In this document: piece after piece, positions 10,190 to 19,979 of the stretch | How the letters are laid out: every line of letters starts with the position of its first letter | How positions within the stretch are numbered: the stretch's first letter is position 1 | Origin: Prorocentrum cordatum | Taxonomy: Eukaryota; Sar; Dinophyceae; Prorocentrales; Prorocentraceae | NCBI GenBank assembly: GCA_963575745.1 | Contig: CAUYUJ010014186.1 | Coordinates: forward strand, 320,001 to 384,000 | Length of the DNA: 64,000 nucleotides | Direction: 5' to 3' | Notes under the pieces: model-generated | Database searches by the model: none | Seen by the model: only the letters and a program-made list of their open reading frames with translations | Told to the model about the DNA's origin: nothing | Translations under genes and position numbers: made by a program

Positions 10190-10600
10190 TAATCCAGTGC
10201 TGCCAAAGCCATTATTGCCGCGCTCGGTTTCGTAGTCGTCGATGTGATCTTGATCTGCACTGGTGGAGTCTGGGTCTGCACGATCATGAGCTGAGCAATC
10301 CTGTCACCACTTTGGCATGCAAAGCGAGACGTGCTACGATTTTCCAGTATCACGATGAGCTCGCCTCTGTAGGCAGCGTCGATAACTCCTTCATTGATGC
10401 CGAGACCTTGCCTCAACGCCAGGCCCGACCGAGGTCACAGCTGGCCAGCGGTTCCTGAAGGTAGTGCCAGCTTGAGCCCGGCATGAAATCCACGCCATTG
10501 CCCAGTCTGAAGAGAGCCATCAGCAACCGTAGTGATGTCGTATGCTGCCGCACCGTCGCTGCCAAGCGGAGGTGCCGTCGCCCTAGGTGAAGTAGCTGAA
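10190..10600 (-). pseudogene. dut: dUTPase domain with all five motifs
   Basis: dUTPase hydrolyses dUTP to dUMP and keeps uracil out of newly made DNA. All five signature motifs are present in order on the minus strand: I, AAAYDI (10533-10550); II, PRSGLA (10417-10434); III, GVIDAAYRGEL (10356-10389); IV, RIAQLMI (10281-10304); V, RGNNGFGSTGL (10191-10226). The span of about 135 codons equals a normal trimeric dUTPase subunit. The frame has one in-frame TGA (10435-10437) just before motif II, and motif V lies in a frame shifted from motif IV. Another shift probably lies upstream, near 10570-10600. It sits downstream of the protease and methyltransferase-like segment, so it is part of pol and not a host gene. 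Confidence 0.8.
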
Positions 10601-10799
10601 CTCGCACTGGTTCTGCGTTCGTGCCTCCGTGGTGTACGTCGATGTTGCTGTATGCGAGCGCAGCCAACATCAGGGTGCAGGTGAACTTGCGCGCGAAGGA
10701 GGTGACGTCGCTGATGCGTGCCCGGCGCCCGGCGCATGGTGCGAGTGTATACCGTAGTCAACGCTGCAGTCCTGGAGCCTGGGCCTGGCAATGAGCCAT

Positions 10800-11350
10800 C
10801 AATAACTGCACGTCGCTGAACTCCATGGCCAGAGCATCGTCGAGTAGTCTTCTTAAGCTGGGTGTTGGAGTCGAGCCTGTAGGGTTTCTCCATCGGCTCG
10901 TTGTTTGTGTTCACGCAGCCGTGAGCGCATCCGTTAACTCGTCGAGTTCTGTTGCTGACGATGTCCTGATTCTGTTTCAGTGGTGACTGCGTCCAGAGCG
11001 GAGAGCGTAGGCCATTCTCGTTGACGTAGCCATGTCCGTCTTGATCGTGAACGACATTGTCATGATACAGCCACTCCAACATAGGAAACTCTGCTTGTCG
11101 TTCGGCTGCCTCAACTCCAGCTCCTCGCATGCTGCTCATGGCCGCCCATAGCCTGCGATCTGGAGACGAAAGCTTCACTATGGGTTTGGAAACGGACTGG
11201 ACCTTGCTCACTATTCTTCCGATGCTCGGGGTTCTTGAGGTCCCAGCCGTAGCGGTAGTCATTTGGGAAGAGCACTGTTTGTCTGGACCTCACTGCAGAC
11301 GAGGAAAGTCGCCCTGATCCAAACCACTTTTCTTGAAAAGCCCAAGCCAC
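10800..11350 (-). pseudogene. Methyltransferase-like segment in pol
   Basis: Two frames, joined by a shift near 11200. The first has FGSGRLS (a glycine-rich loop like motif I of SAM methyltransferases) and VLFPNDYRYGWDL. The second has KLSSPDRRLWAAMSSMRG, at the position where related elements carry a Pro-Cys catalytic motif, then CAHGCV and KKTTRRCSGH. From memory, dinoflagellate retroelements can carry cytosine-methyltransferase-like domains, and this segment resembles them. The expected Cys reads Arg (SPDR), so this copy is probably inactive. The assignment rests on motif likeness only. Confidence 0.45.
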
Positions 11351-11353
11351 TGA

Positions 11354-12400
11354 TTAAAGGCCATGATGGATGTGGAACCACTTGTCGAAGTTGCCTGCAG
11401 TCACGACCTCGTGGCTTCCCTTGGCGTAGAACTCCTCTGGGATGTCCTTGTATCTCTGTTTCAGCCACGCCACGTGCTCGCCTGTAAGATTGTCTGGGAA
11501 ACTGTCTTCCATGTAAACTTGACCACCCCAGTGACGAAGCGTGCCGTGATGTTCGGCTGTGCCTGCAAACATAGCTGTGTTGGTCGGTGCACGGTCCACT
11601 GGTGCTTCTTGCCCCGTAGTGTTGCCATTACTTGGTGCTGAAGATGGCGTTGCCATAAGGTGATCCGCCTGCGGAGTTGATCTCTGGCCCTCCTGGGTGC
11701 AAGAGGAGACGAGAGCCGCAATGCCAGTCTTGAGAATATTGACATTGATGTCTTTCACCGTGTGCATCAGCATCTCGACCACTTTTGCTGAAACTGCTGG
11801 TTTCTCGCGCTGCTGACCTGTAGGATCGCCCGTCGGGCGTGAGTAGTGACTGCTGTCCGCAAGAAGAACTCCATAAACGTGAACGTCCGACGGGCCGTTG
11901 TCAGAAGCCAGCACAAGAGCTCCATTGCCGTTATCAGTAAGTCCATGTACGAGTAGAGCTCTGTAGTGAACCAGAGGAGGCAGCGGCAACAATAATGGGC
12001 AGTTGGAGCCGCTCTCGCCAGTGAGGTCGCCGTGCCAGACCAGCGCAAGACGGGGGCGCTGAGCCTCCTGCGCCGCATGTCCCAGTCCAACTGTAGGTCT
12101 GCCGTTGATGCCAGTAAAACTGCCGGATCCTGGGGTCATCGTGTAGTTCTGCGTGTCCTTGCCGTTGTGCTGCAACAGCGTATCTGTGCCACAGATGCTA
12201 GAAGCTGCTCCAGGATCGATGATAAATCCTTTACGCTGTCGGCCCCTGACAAGATGGTACGCCTCGAAGGTGTCGTCGCGTTCGCTGAAAATGCTGAGAA
12301 CAAATGCCGCGCCGTTCTTGTCAGTCGACCTTGAACTAGTAGATCGTGCTGCAGGTAGTTCTGGATACTGCTGCTGAGTCGGTAGGCCCAGTGCGGACAT
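11354..12400 (-). pseudogene. Retropepsin-like protease region
   Basis: A 348-codon open frame. Near 12211-12230 it reads GFIIDPGAASSICGTDTL, matching the D-x-G-A active-site loop of retropepsins in dinoflagellate copia elements (DPGAAS in place of DTGA). Further on, ADSSHYSRPTGD and a Ser/Pro/Thr-rich linker follow, then EEFYAKGSHEVVTAGNFDKW just before the methyltransferase-like segment. The protease would cleave the polyprotein. The frame is open over the whole domain, longer than any other part of this element, but it breaks on both sides. Confidence 0.65.
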
Positions 12401-12873
12401 GCGTGCTTCTTCTCATTCCGAAGCTTCAAGACCCCAGCCTCGCCGAGGTCGAATGTACGTTTCTGGGCAGAATTTGTCGTCGGAGACTGTCGTGCGAGCG
12501 TCCGAGGCCTGCTCCGATGGTATGTTCTGCCAGGAGCCGGCGTCGCTCGAGTCCTGTCGATTCGGAGGTCGTCGCGTTGGTCGCCGCGGATCTGACTGCT
12601 GCTCGAACCAGGGATCTTTGCCGTCATAGTCTTCGATATAATTTTCTCAGTAGCCCATATTTTGGTCTCATCCTCGATCCTTGCTTCTTCTTTCCTGAGT
12701 GGGGCCAAGTACCTTCGTTCTGCGACTGCTTCTGGCTGTCGGTTGATACTGTCATAGCCTTCTGATGGTGTCGAAGGTGGTGGCAGTGTGATGCCCGTCG
12801 CCGTCGTGTTCTTCATGCTGCTGTTGCCCAGCCCGGCCAAGACACCTCTTCTGCTTGTAGCCTTTTTGGTCGG

Positions 12874-12915
12874 GCAATCCTTCACGCTGTGCCACCGACT
12901 GCCACACTTGTCGCA
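12874..12915 (-). pseudogene. CCHC zinc knuckle
   Basis: Reads C-DK-C-GSRW-H-SVKD-C, the CX2CX4HX4C spacing of retroelement nucleocapsids, which bind the element RNA. It follows a Lys/Gly-rich stretch (about 13010-13200) and precedes the protease, as expected at a Gag-Pol junction. Confidence 0.75.
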
Positions 12916-13211
12916 TCCAGAGCTCGACCCCGCATTCTCGTGCGTTGAACAGCTGGTCCAGATTGAGCCTGAGATTGCTGTCCAGATCCAGTGTGCAAGT
13001 CCATCACAGGTCCATGTCGATCGTCTGAGCCAGTACCTTTGCCTTTCTTGCCTTTGCCTTTGCCTTTGCCCTTGCTACCATAATAATCGCGTCCTCGCCG
13101 ATCCTTGCCACCTGACTTGCCACGGCCGAACGGAATATGTGATTGCCCTTGCCGCCTTTGCTTGAGCTCCTGCGACGATGTCCGTAGCCACCTTTGCCGT
13201 TGCCGTAGCCT

Positions 13212-14170
13212 TTACTTTTTACGGGGACGTCCGTACTTGCCGTAGAACGCCAGATCATGTGGAGGACCATCGAGAGGGTCATCGAGTAGAGCTTCTTCGT
13301 CGTCTTTCTCATCACCCTGATCTGCATCACCATCGTCTTGATAATGCCACGCGTGAAATTCGTTGGCACTCCAAGTTCCCTCCCAACAATCAGTAAACAC
13401 ATAAGAGAGATAACCCGTACCTTCTGTTGCCAAGTTGAGATAGTACGCCTGCTCGTAGGTATAGTCATGGATGTAACAGTTCCCGTCGGGATCGGTGAAA
13501 TACTCAATTTGACTGCTGAATCTTGGAGCCAGCCCAGCTTTGCCCAGCAAGAGGCGCGTCAGGTAGTCCAAAAGCGAGTGTGACCCGCGATGCGATTCAA
13601 AGAACCTGTCCAAATGAAACGCCTGCAGATCCTGATTGTCGTCCCCGAGACTCTTTCTGAGATCCGCCAATGCATGTTGCAATCCAGACGGCGTGGCCGG
13701 CAGGTCTCGGTTGACGTCCTCGGGCTCCGCCAGAGCATTCACAGCCTCGTCCTGGTACTGCTGCCGTCCTGCCGTCGAAGCCTGATCTACATCGCGATGC
13801 GATGCGCCGAGCCTTTCAACCTGCCAACAACCACACTACCCTGGCAGTCGCCAGGAATATCTGTCATCCTCATCCACAGCCTTATCTCCTCCTCATACGT
13901 GATCAGTGAGTAATTCCCAACGTGCGGCCTCCATCCTGGCGGGCACTGCCTCGTGTACTGCCTCTTAGGTCCGCTGCGATCGCCATCTCGTGAACTTGCA
14001 TGGGCCGTCCTTCTTGTGGTTGCCGACGAACTCGTCGCCGATCTTCGCGAGCTGCTCGAGGGGGCCCTCGTGGCATTGCTGATTGTAGTTGAACGCGCCG
14101 TCGTAGAAGTCGAAGCTGCTGAGCCCCTGCCGATTCTCACGGTGTGTTGAGAACCGAGAAATAAATACAC
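13212..14170 (-). pseudogene. gag: Gag-like region of the copia-type element
   Basis: Two frames are needed. The upstream one (to 13787) carries a Trp-rich CPPGWRPHVGNYSL segment and LRLWMRMTDIPGD-type residues. The downstream one (13212-13742) has DLQAFHLDRFF and SHRGSHSLLDYLTR, a pattern I associate with dinoflagellate copia Gag proteins that assemble the particle shell. It ends in an acidic stretch (DDGDADQGDEKDDEE). A Tyr-rich segment near residues 85-130 of the second frame (YFTDPDGNCYIHDYTYEQAY) is unexplained. A further frame at 13965-14258 (YDGAFNYNQQCHEG) lies just upstream and may be the start of the same protein or host sequence. The break near 13745-13790 is a frameshift. Confidence 0.6.
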
Positions 14171-14439
14171 AGCAATGTAGAATGCATCTGGCAGATCGTA
14201 AAGAATGTACGATATCGAAAGGAACTGCGGGTCCGAGGACCGGTAGCTCCGCCACCAATATCCGATTGTCGGTTAGCTTGGCCCAAGACGTCTGCGATGC
14301 TAGCTAGCTTGCTTGTCTTACTGCTGCCACATGTCTGCTAGACCTTACCTGCATTCTGACTGACCTCTGCCGGGGGGGGGCGCGCCGACAACTCGCCCAC
14401 CGGCGCTAGGCAGTTCTGGGGCGCGGCCGCATTCTCCCG

Positions 14440-14960
14440 AGGGCTCGAACATTCAGCCCCCTGGGGGGTTCTGGGGGCGGGGGGGGGTTCACCTTTGGGG
14501 CTCTTTTGGGGGGCGTCTGGGGGCCCTCTCGGGCTGTTTCGGGCGCCTCTCGGGCAGTTTTTGCCCCCCCCCCCGCCCCGCCCCCCCCTTCCCTCGGCCG
14601 CCCCGGGGCGGCCTCGGAGGATTTAGCGGCCGTCTGGGGGCGTCGGAGGGCCGAGCAAGTGAGAGCGTGCAATCATTTTCAAACCTCGGGGAAATCAAGG
14701 GTTGTGGCTTTTGGAAGCCCTTGGACAGCCGCTTGGCGGCCTCTTGGGGCGTTTTAAGGGCTCGGGCCATCTCGGGGCCACCTTGGCCGCCGGGGGGCGA
14801 TCGCCTGGCGACTCCGTGCCCTCTTGGACCGTGTCGGGGGCGTCTCGGGGGTTTCCGGATCCGCCTCGGGGCCCACCCGGGCCCGGAAGAGGCCGGGCCG
14901 CGACGGGCGGCGTCGAGCCCCGGGCGATGGGCTAGTTTGGGCTCGGGGCCCCTGGGCGAC
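14440..14960 (+). repeat. Phased G-tract repeat
   Basis: CTCTTGGGGCGTTTT and GGGGCCTCTCGGG words at 10-12 bp spacing, with poly-C near 14565-14590. The long minus frame here (14489-15205) is a shadow. Confidence 0.6.
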
Positions 14961-15455
14961 TCGGGGGCGAGGATTGAGATTTTTGGGGCAAGGCGAAGAT
15001 CCCGACGGCGCGCCCGCTCCGCGCCTGGAGGCGCGGCGGCGGACGCAATGGCCCACGCCGCCCCAGACGCAGGCGCTCCCAGGTCTTCCAATGGAGCCTC
15101 TAAGCGCAACTTCAAGACTCGGGAAGTGGAAGAGCGTGGCTGGAGGCGGCCCCGCCTCGAGAGTTTCAATTCGGACTGGCGGGTCAGCGCGGCCGACGCG
15201 CTCAATTCACCCCGCGCGCTCGCCGGGGGGAGAAGGGCCGGCGCCGGCGCGGGCTGCGTAATATCGCCCAGGGTCTGTCGCAGGAGGGCGGCCCCGCGGC
15301 GGGCGCGAGGCCGCCTGCCCGCGCCCGCGGGCGCGATTTGGAGAGCGCTTGCCGCGCGAACGGGCCGATCGGCTCACGCGCCCTGCCGGGGCCGCCCGTG
15401 GAAGGCCCCGCGTGATCGCGGAGCCCCCATCCCGCGTTGAAGATAAATTCGCGCA

Positions 15456-15860
15456 GTGTTCTTTCAAGGAAGCCCGCCCCGCGCGATGGATGCCCAGACC
15501 GAGATATCCGCGAATATCTCGGCTTTGGACGCGGTCGCAAGGGCCGACGCCGCAGCCGTTTTGGCCCGAAGTCGCGAGCAGATGCGAGATGGGCCGTGCC
15601 CCATTTTGACTTTAGAACAGTTCGACCAGGTCCTCCGCCTCCTGCCTGACAGGGGCCGAGGCGTTGATCGGCCCGCGGCAGCCGACGCGCGCCGCCTGCC
15701 CACGCTTGCGAGACGGGCGTTCGTGGACCTAGTGAACTCAGTGGAAGCCTTGCAGGCTTGGCCCTATCAGTCGCTGCAGGCCGTCATCGCGCGGGAGCGC
15801 AAGAAGTCGGGCGACCGGGCTCTCACCCTCATCGCGTGGATCGCCCGCTGCAGGCCGACG
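15456..15860 (+). pseudogene. LINE RT fragment (finger region)
   Basis: Residues such as ILTLEQFDQVLRLLPDRGRG, GVDRPAAADARRLP and LVNSVEALQAWPYQSLQAV match the layout just upstream of the RT palm in dinoflagellate LINEs. The same region of the second LINE at 58200-58330 reads GIDCLSPLDLERLP and ECQTWPWQ. The frame leaves homology near 15850, where palm motifs should begin. It is a truncated, decayed copy. Confidence 0.5.
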
Positions 15861-16429
15861 ACGACGAGGCCGCTAATGGGGGGCTGGGTCACGGAGGCCT
15901 CCGGGCACTGGGGCTCGCCGCCGAAAAAAGGTGCCCTCGTGTTCGCGGGGGGCCTTGGCCAGGGCGGCGCAGGGCGAGGCCGCGAACGCCCTCGCCGTGT
16001 CGTCGGCGGCCAGCCTCGCCGACGCCGCCAGCTTCCACGACCCCCATTGAGCCGTCGTCGGCGGCGTTCTCATGCAGGGAGTTTGACCTCCTCAAGAGGG
16101 TCTCGCTCTAGAGCTGCAGATCCACTGCCTTCCAGAATGGTCAGACAACTGGGGGCCCGCGGGCCGCCGCGGAGCCCCCGTGCCTGGCGGGAAACCCCCG
16201 CCTGGCGGGCTCGCGCCGCGCCGACAACCTGGCGCGAGCAGTGGTGCACAGGGTGCTCGAGTCCGTCGCCGCCGTCGCACCTGGGGCGCAGCGTCGGGCG
16301 CGGTCCGAAGACGTCGCTAGCGCCGCCGCCCGCGGTGGCCTCTCGGGCGGTCGAGGCCATCCGTTGCGCATCGCGCGCATGGGCATGGATGACGGACTCG
16401 ACGCCGGCGGCGGCGCCAAGCACGTCCCC

Positions 16430-16650
16430 AGGCTCAGGAAGAAGGGCCGCCCCCCCGTGGCCAAAGCCCTCCTGAGCGCCCAGGCGGGGGGCGCGTGGGC
16501 GCCAGCGTGCAAGCGCGACCTCTACGGGGACTTCGCCGGATCGGGAGGCGCGGCTGCGGTGCTCGGGACGGCGACTTCCAAAGAATTTGGGATCGTTGCC
16601 CAGATCGAGAGAGACGCCCAGCGCTCGAGAAGGCCGAACGCTTCCAGGTC
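16430..16650 (+). pseudogene. Possible methyltransferase-like retroelement fragment
   Basis: Contains HVPRLRKKGRPPVAKALL, then WAPACKRDLYGDFAGSGGAA, a DxFxGSGG-like loop as in motif I of C5 methyltransferases and as found (from memory) in some dinoflagellate retroelements. The usual downstream PPC motif is not found. It is unlike the segment at 10800-11350, so a different element. Low confidence. Confidence 0.3.
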
Positions 16651-17133
16651 ATGGCCGAGGCTGGAGTTGAGCAGGTCCCGCGCTTCTGGTTGCGAGGCAC
16701 GAGTTTGTGGACTTCGCCGCCGCCGTGCGTGGCGCCGTGCATGGGGGAGATGTTCGGGGGGCTCGACGAAGGCCCGATCAAGGCCCTATTCGGCCAGCTC
16801 CTGACGCGCGGGGATGGCAGTGGTGGCGCCGAGTCCGGCGGTCCTCGGCGCAGGCGCTGCAGTCGGGGCCGGGTGGTTTTAGACATCAGATACAGAGAGG
16901 CCGGGTTGGAGAAGTAGGTCATGCGCCCCTTTGTTGACGCTTCGCGCAGCACCACCAGCCCGCCCAGATGCGATGCCCAGGGAAGCTGAAGTTATCGTGG
17001 AAGTGGGGGAGGTTGCAGAAAAGCATTGGGCGGGGGAAGCCGTCCGATACCCCGAAGAGGGGAGGTGGAGTGGGGCGAGGGCTAGGAGGGCGAAAAGGAG
17101 GAGAAGGATGAAAAGCATGGGGAGTGGGGTACC

Positions 17134-17170
17134 TCCATAGCAATTTTGGCTCAATCCATATTGGCTCAAG
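17134..17170 (+). other. Two tandem relict spliced leaders
   Basis: 17135-17155 matches the 21-nt core of the dinoflagellate spliced leader at 18 of 21 positions (CCATAGCAATTTTGGCTCAA then T). 17156-17170 matches its last 15 nt at 14 of 15 (CCATATTGGCTCAAG). A full leader followed by a 5'-shortened one is the pattern expected when a trans-spliced mRNA is reverse transcribed, inserted, transcribed and trans-spliced again. A third, much weaker echo (CCGCAGCATTGGCCCCGG) follows at 17172. Confidence 0.75.
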
Positions 17171-17194
17171 TCCGCAGCATTGGCCCCGGCGGGA

Positions 17195-18640
17195 TTTCTT
17201 TTTGGCGCCGAGGGGACGGCCTCAACAGCTCACCTGTGTACTGTGCGGCGGCAGCCTGCCTCGTCACTGCGCAGCCCCCCCCCCCCCTGTTTCTCAGCGA
17301 GCCCAATAGGCAAAGATTGCGCCGACGCCTTTTCGCGCGGCGGCATGGCGCGTGGCACTTGTGGTTGCCGTAAGGGCCCTGGCCACTTCAATTGGCGCTA
17401 CCACTGTGGGTCCACCCTCGCGCATGTCCAGCCAGGCAATGGTGCGAGGAGCCAGGGCGCGCGGTCCACGGACGGCGCCCATGGAAAGGGTTGCCCGAAG
17501 GGAGCTCCAAAAGGAAACGGCAAAAGGGAACCCCAAAGGCAAAGGATGGAGTTATGGCTACGGCTACGGTCGTGACCGAGAGAATGGGAAGGACGCGAAC
17601 TACGATCTTGGCGTCGCCGATGCGCTCGACCAACTCATCGAAGGTGCGGGCTCTAAGTTTGACCAGATGGGTGAGGATGATGTTGGACACCTGCGAACAG
17701 TTCTCAACAATGTACGCCAAAATCAGGACAGCCAGTTGCCAGCTAGTGTCTTGGCCAGGCGGGCAGGGAACCAGGCTAATAAGAATAATGATCAACTCGA
17801 GAGGCGCGAAGTCAGGATCAAGTCTCCCAGGCAGGGTTCAAATCGCGGCGCTGCAGGGCACTTTGGCACAAGAAGAGGAATATCGAACTTGCTTGTCGAA
17901 CGAGTTGGCAGAAGCTCGCAAGCTGGCTGAGCAACCCATCGCCCCGCCAATGCCCTCGGCCTTTGCGTCTGAGCTCTGCTCGTGTGATAAGACCTTGGGA
18001 ACCTGGCTGAGAAGGGCAAGACCGACGAATCTACCGAAAAGTTGCGGGAGCAGCTCAGCGAGAAGCTGCAGGAGGTGGAGGTCGAGGCACCGCCGCATCA
18101 TCGCGGACCAGCTGCAGCGGCTGGTGGGCAAGCAGACACGGATGAGGACCTCGACGGGCAGGTGTTCGATTCGTTCCTTGACGAAGATGAAGCGACTCGC
18201 GGCCTGGGGGGGGGGGGCGCAAGCGGGAGCTGTCCCAGGAGCTCTTTGGTGGCAGCCAAGCGTGTTTGCCGTGTGTCGCCTGGCCCAGGTGGCGCGGCGA
18301 CATCCCCTGGACCGCGCGGAGGGTAGCGCTCTGGCGGGAGCTGGAGGTGCACCACGAAGTCCGCTTTCTACGCGATCAGGAAGTGGTGCGCTCACTGTCT
18401 CCAACCCTGGCGGGTCGACATGGGCCCGCGCCCCCCTTGTTCCTGCAGAAGGGAAGGACGCAGCAGAGGTCGCCACATGGTGCTCGGTTTCTGCCCGATC
18501 AGGAAGTGGTGCGCTCGCTGCCTGCCCCCTTGGCGGGGCCGGGGCTTGCGCCCCCCTGGCCCCCCGCAGTGGGGCAGCGGGCGCGGCAGATGTCGCCGAC
18601 AGGACGTTCCAGTTCGGTGGCCAGCATGAAGAGAAGCACG
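17195..18640 (+). pseudogene. LINE-1 ORF1 region
   Basis: Starts with a Cys-rich piece (LTCVLCGGSLPRHCA near 17228-17275), then a Gly/Lys-rich basic stretch (about 17440-17560) and a region with coiled-coil character (about 17600-18200: LEEAR/QLREQL-like stretches in alternating frames). Repeated GSGALTVSNPGG and GSGALAACPLGG units follow (about 18360-18560). ORF1 proteins bind LINE RNA. At least three frames are needed, and a 12-G run lies near 18205. Confidence 0.5.
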
Positions 18641-18694
18641 GTTACGTTTACTACTCTCAATTATGGTTCGTGAGGTGCGTTCAAAGACATTCAA

Positions 18695-19694
18695 AACCAC
18701 TTGCCCGGCGAAGTCGTCATGTTACAAGAGACGAAGTTACGCGGAGGTGGTCGCACTTCTGCCATGCAAAGTATTCAAGCAGCGGGGTGCGAACCCTTCT
18801 CTCCTCAGGCCCGCGACGGCGAAAGGGGGGGGGGGGGCGTGTGGCGGGGCCGCTTTCATAACCAAAGGTCATGTTCCAGCTTGGGCGATGGGTGAATGCG
18901 AACTTGCCCCTGGGCATGTTGTCAGAGCATTCTTGGAAGTCAGACAGCTTGGCGCTGTAGCAGTGTACTCGGCTTACTTGTTCAATGGCGAAGGCCCTTC
19001 TGCAAGAAACTTGGCGATTTGGTCGGCGATCGGAGAAGATTGGGCTACCCGCATATACCCATCGTTGATTGGAGCCGTTTTCAACATTCATCCTGATGAT
19101 CTACTTGTTGCAGTGCCGTGGGGGCACCTTCGTGCGACTGCGCGTTCGAGCTCAGGTCGCACGTGCAGCAGTGGTGGTGTGCAAAGTCTAGCTGATTACT
19201 TTGTCATTAGCGGCTTGGTGGATGAATTGGCCAAAGGCCAGATCACTGTCGACAATGGCAATCCCTGCGGTGTGCATTTCCTTGTCACAGTGAGGCTTGG
19301 CTTGGAAGCGGATCAAGTGCATGTGCTCGTTCAGGTCCCGTGCCAGCGCCGGCCAGTGGAACGGCAGCTTGGCCCTCCAGTCCAGCCGCCTTCGTATGAT
19401 AGTTCAATCGGGACTTTGGAAAATTACCTTGGCACGCCCGGAGGAGCGAATGCTCAGCGCTTCCAATATAGAGGTGAAGCACGCATGCGAGGACAGGCAG
19501 TTCTTGATGTAAGGTATTTTCGCTATCTGGAGTCCTCTTGGATTGAATTGGAGCAGCTGACGGGTACTACTGCGAAAGGCCTTCGAAGAGGCCAGCCTCG
19601 GCAGTGCGTGGCCAAGCCTCTTTCCCGAGTCCTGCGCGCCAAGGCTGCTTGGGATGGGTCTCGAACCGTTCGATGGAAGTCCAGGGTTTGTTGA
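18695..19694 (+). pseudogene. LINE-1 EEP endonuclease
   Basis: The first part (frame of 18701) has VVMLQETKLRGGG, carrying the catalytic Glu of the endonuclease/exonuclease/phosphatase fold. After a 13-G run (18825-18837) the homology moves to another frame: AFITKGH, a GAVFNIHPDD loop in place of the usual GDFN, ADYFVISGLVD (the catalytic IDY-type Asp) and CGVHFLVTVRL in place of the S/P-D-H end. This enzyme nicks the target DNA to prime reverse transcription. Substitutions at the DFN loop suggest loss of activity. Confidence 0.65.
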
Positions 19695-19699
19695 AGAAT

Positions 19700-19979
19700 C
19701 CGGGAAAACACCCGACCTGGCATTCGAAGAAGATTGTGCATCAGCTTACTGACATGCAATAGAAAGGGCGGCCCTTTCCGCACGTACTGGCAGGGGGGCG
19801 CAGCATGTTGGCATCCTCTTCTGAGCTACATTGGCGTTTTGTGCTCCATTTTGCCAGTCAGAGGACTTGAGGCCCTCCCTCGCGCGCCGCAGTTTGCGTC
19901 GCACCTGCGGAACCGCGTGCGCCCCTCATGCAGAACAGCAGCCAGCCGCCGTTGGAAAGAATGGTGTGAGTCTGCTTTT
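19700..19979 (+). pseudogene. LINE-1 linker, 5' side of the nested insertion
   Basis: Low-identity remnant between endonuclease and RT (WKSR, RGLEALPRAPQF, CRTAASRRWKEW). It ends abruptly where the satellite element E1 starts. Confidence 0.45.

Larger units (their letters stand above)
9660..14260 (-). mobile_element. Decayed copia-type retroelement carrying dUTPase
   Basis: On the minus strand the order is Gag-like domain, Lys/Gly-rich segment, CCHC knuckle, retropepsin, methyltransferase-like segment and dUTPase, then a Pro/Ala linker (about 9870-10060) and an unassigned piece (9660-9799) that runs into the gap. The order Gag to protease fits LTR retroelements of the dinoflagellate copia type. 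Integrase and RT are not visible and may lie in or beyond the gap. Stops and frameshifts break the frame many times, so it is a pseudogene. LTRs were not identified. A TGGTGGCGGAGC stretch near 14255 on the minus strand only weakly resembles an initiator-tRNA primer site. Confidence 0.75.

Noticed and set aside
14240-14270. Primer-binding site (TGGTGGCGGAGC) for the copia-type element
   Set aside because: Only 9 of 12 positions match the usual initiator-tRNA site and no LTR end is visible next to it.
17825-17860. GGTTCAAATCG resembling a tRNA/SINE B box
   Set aside because: No A box at the right distance and it lies inside LINE-1 ORF1.
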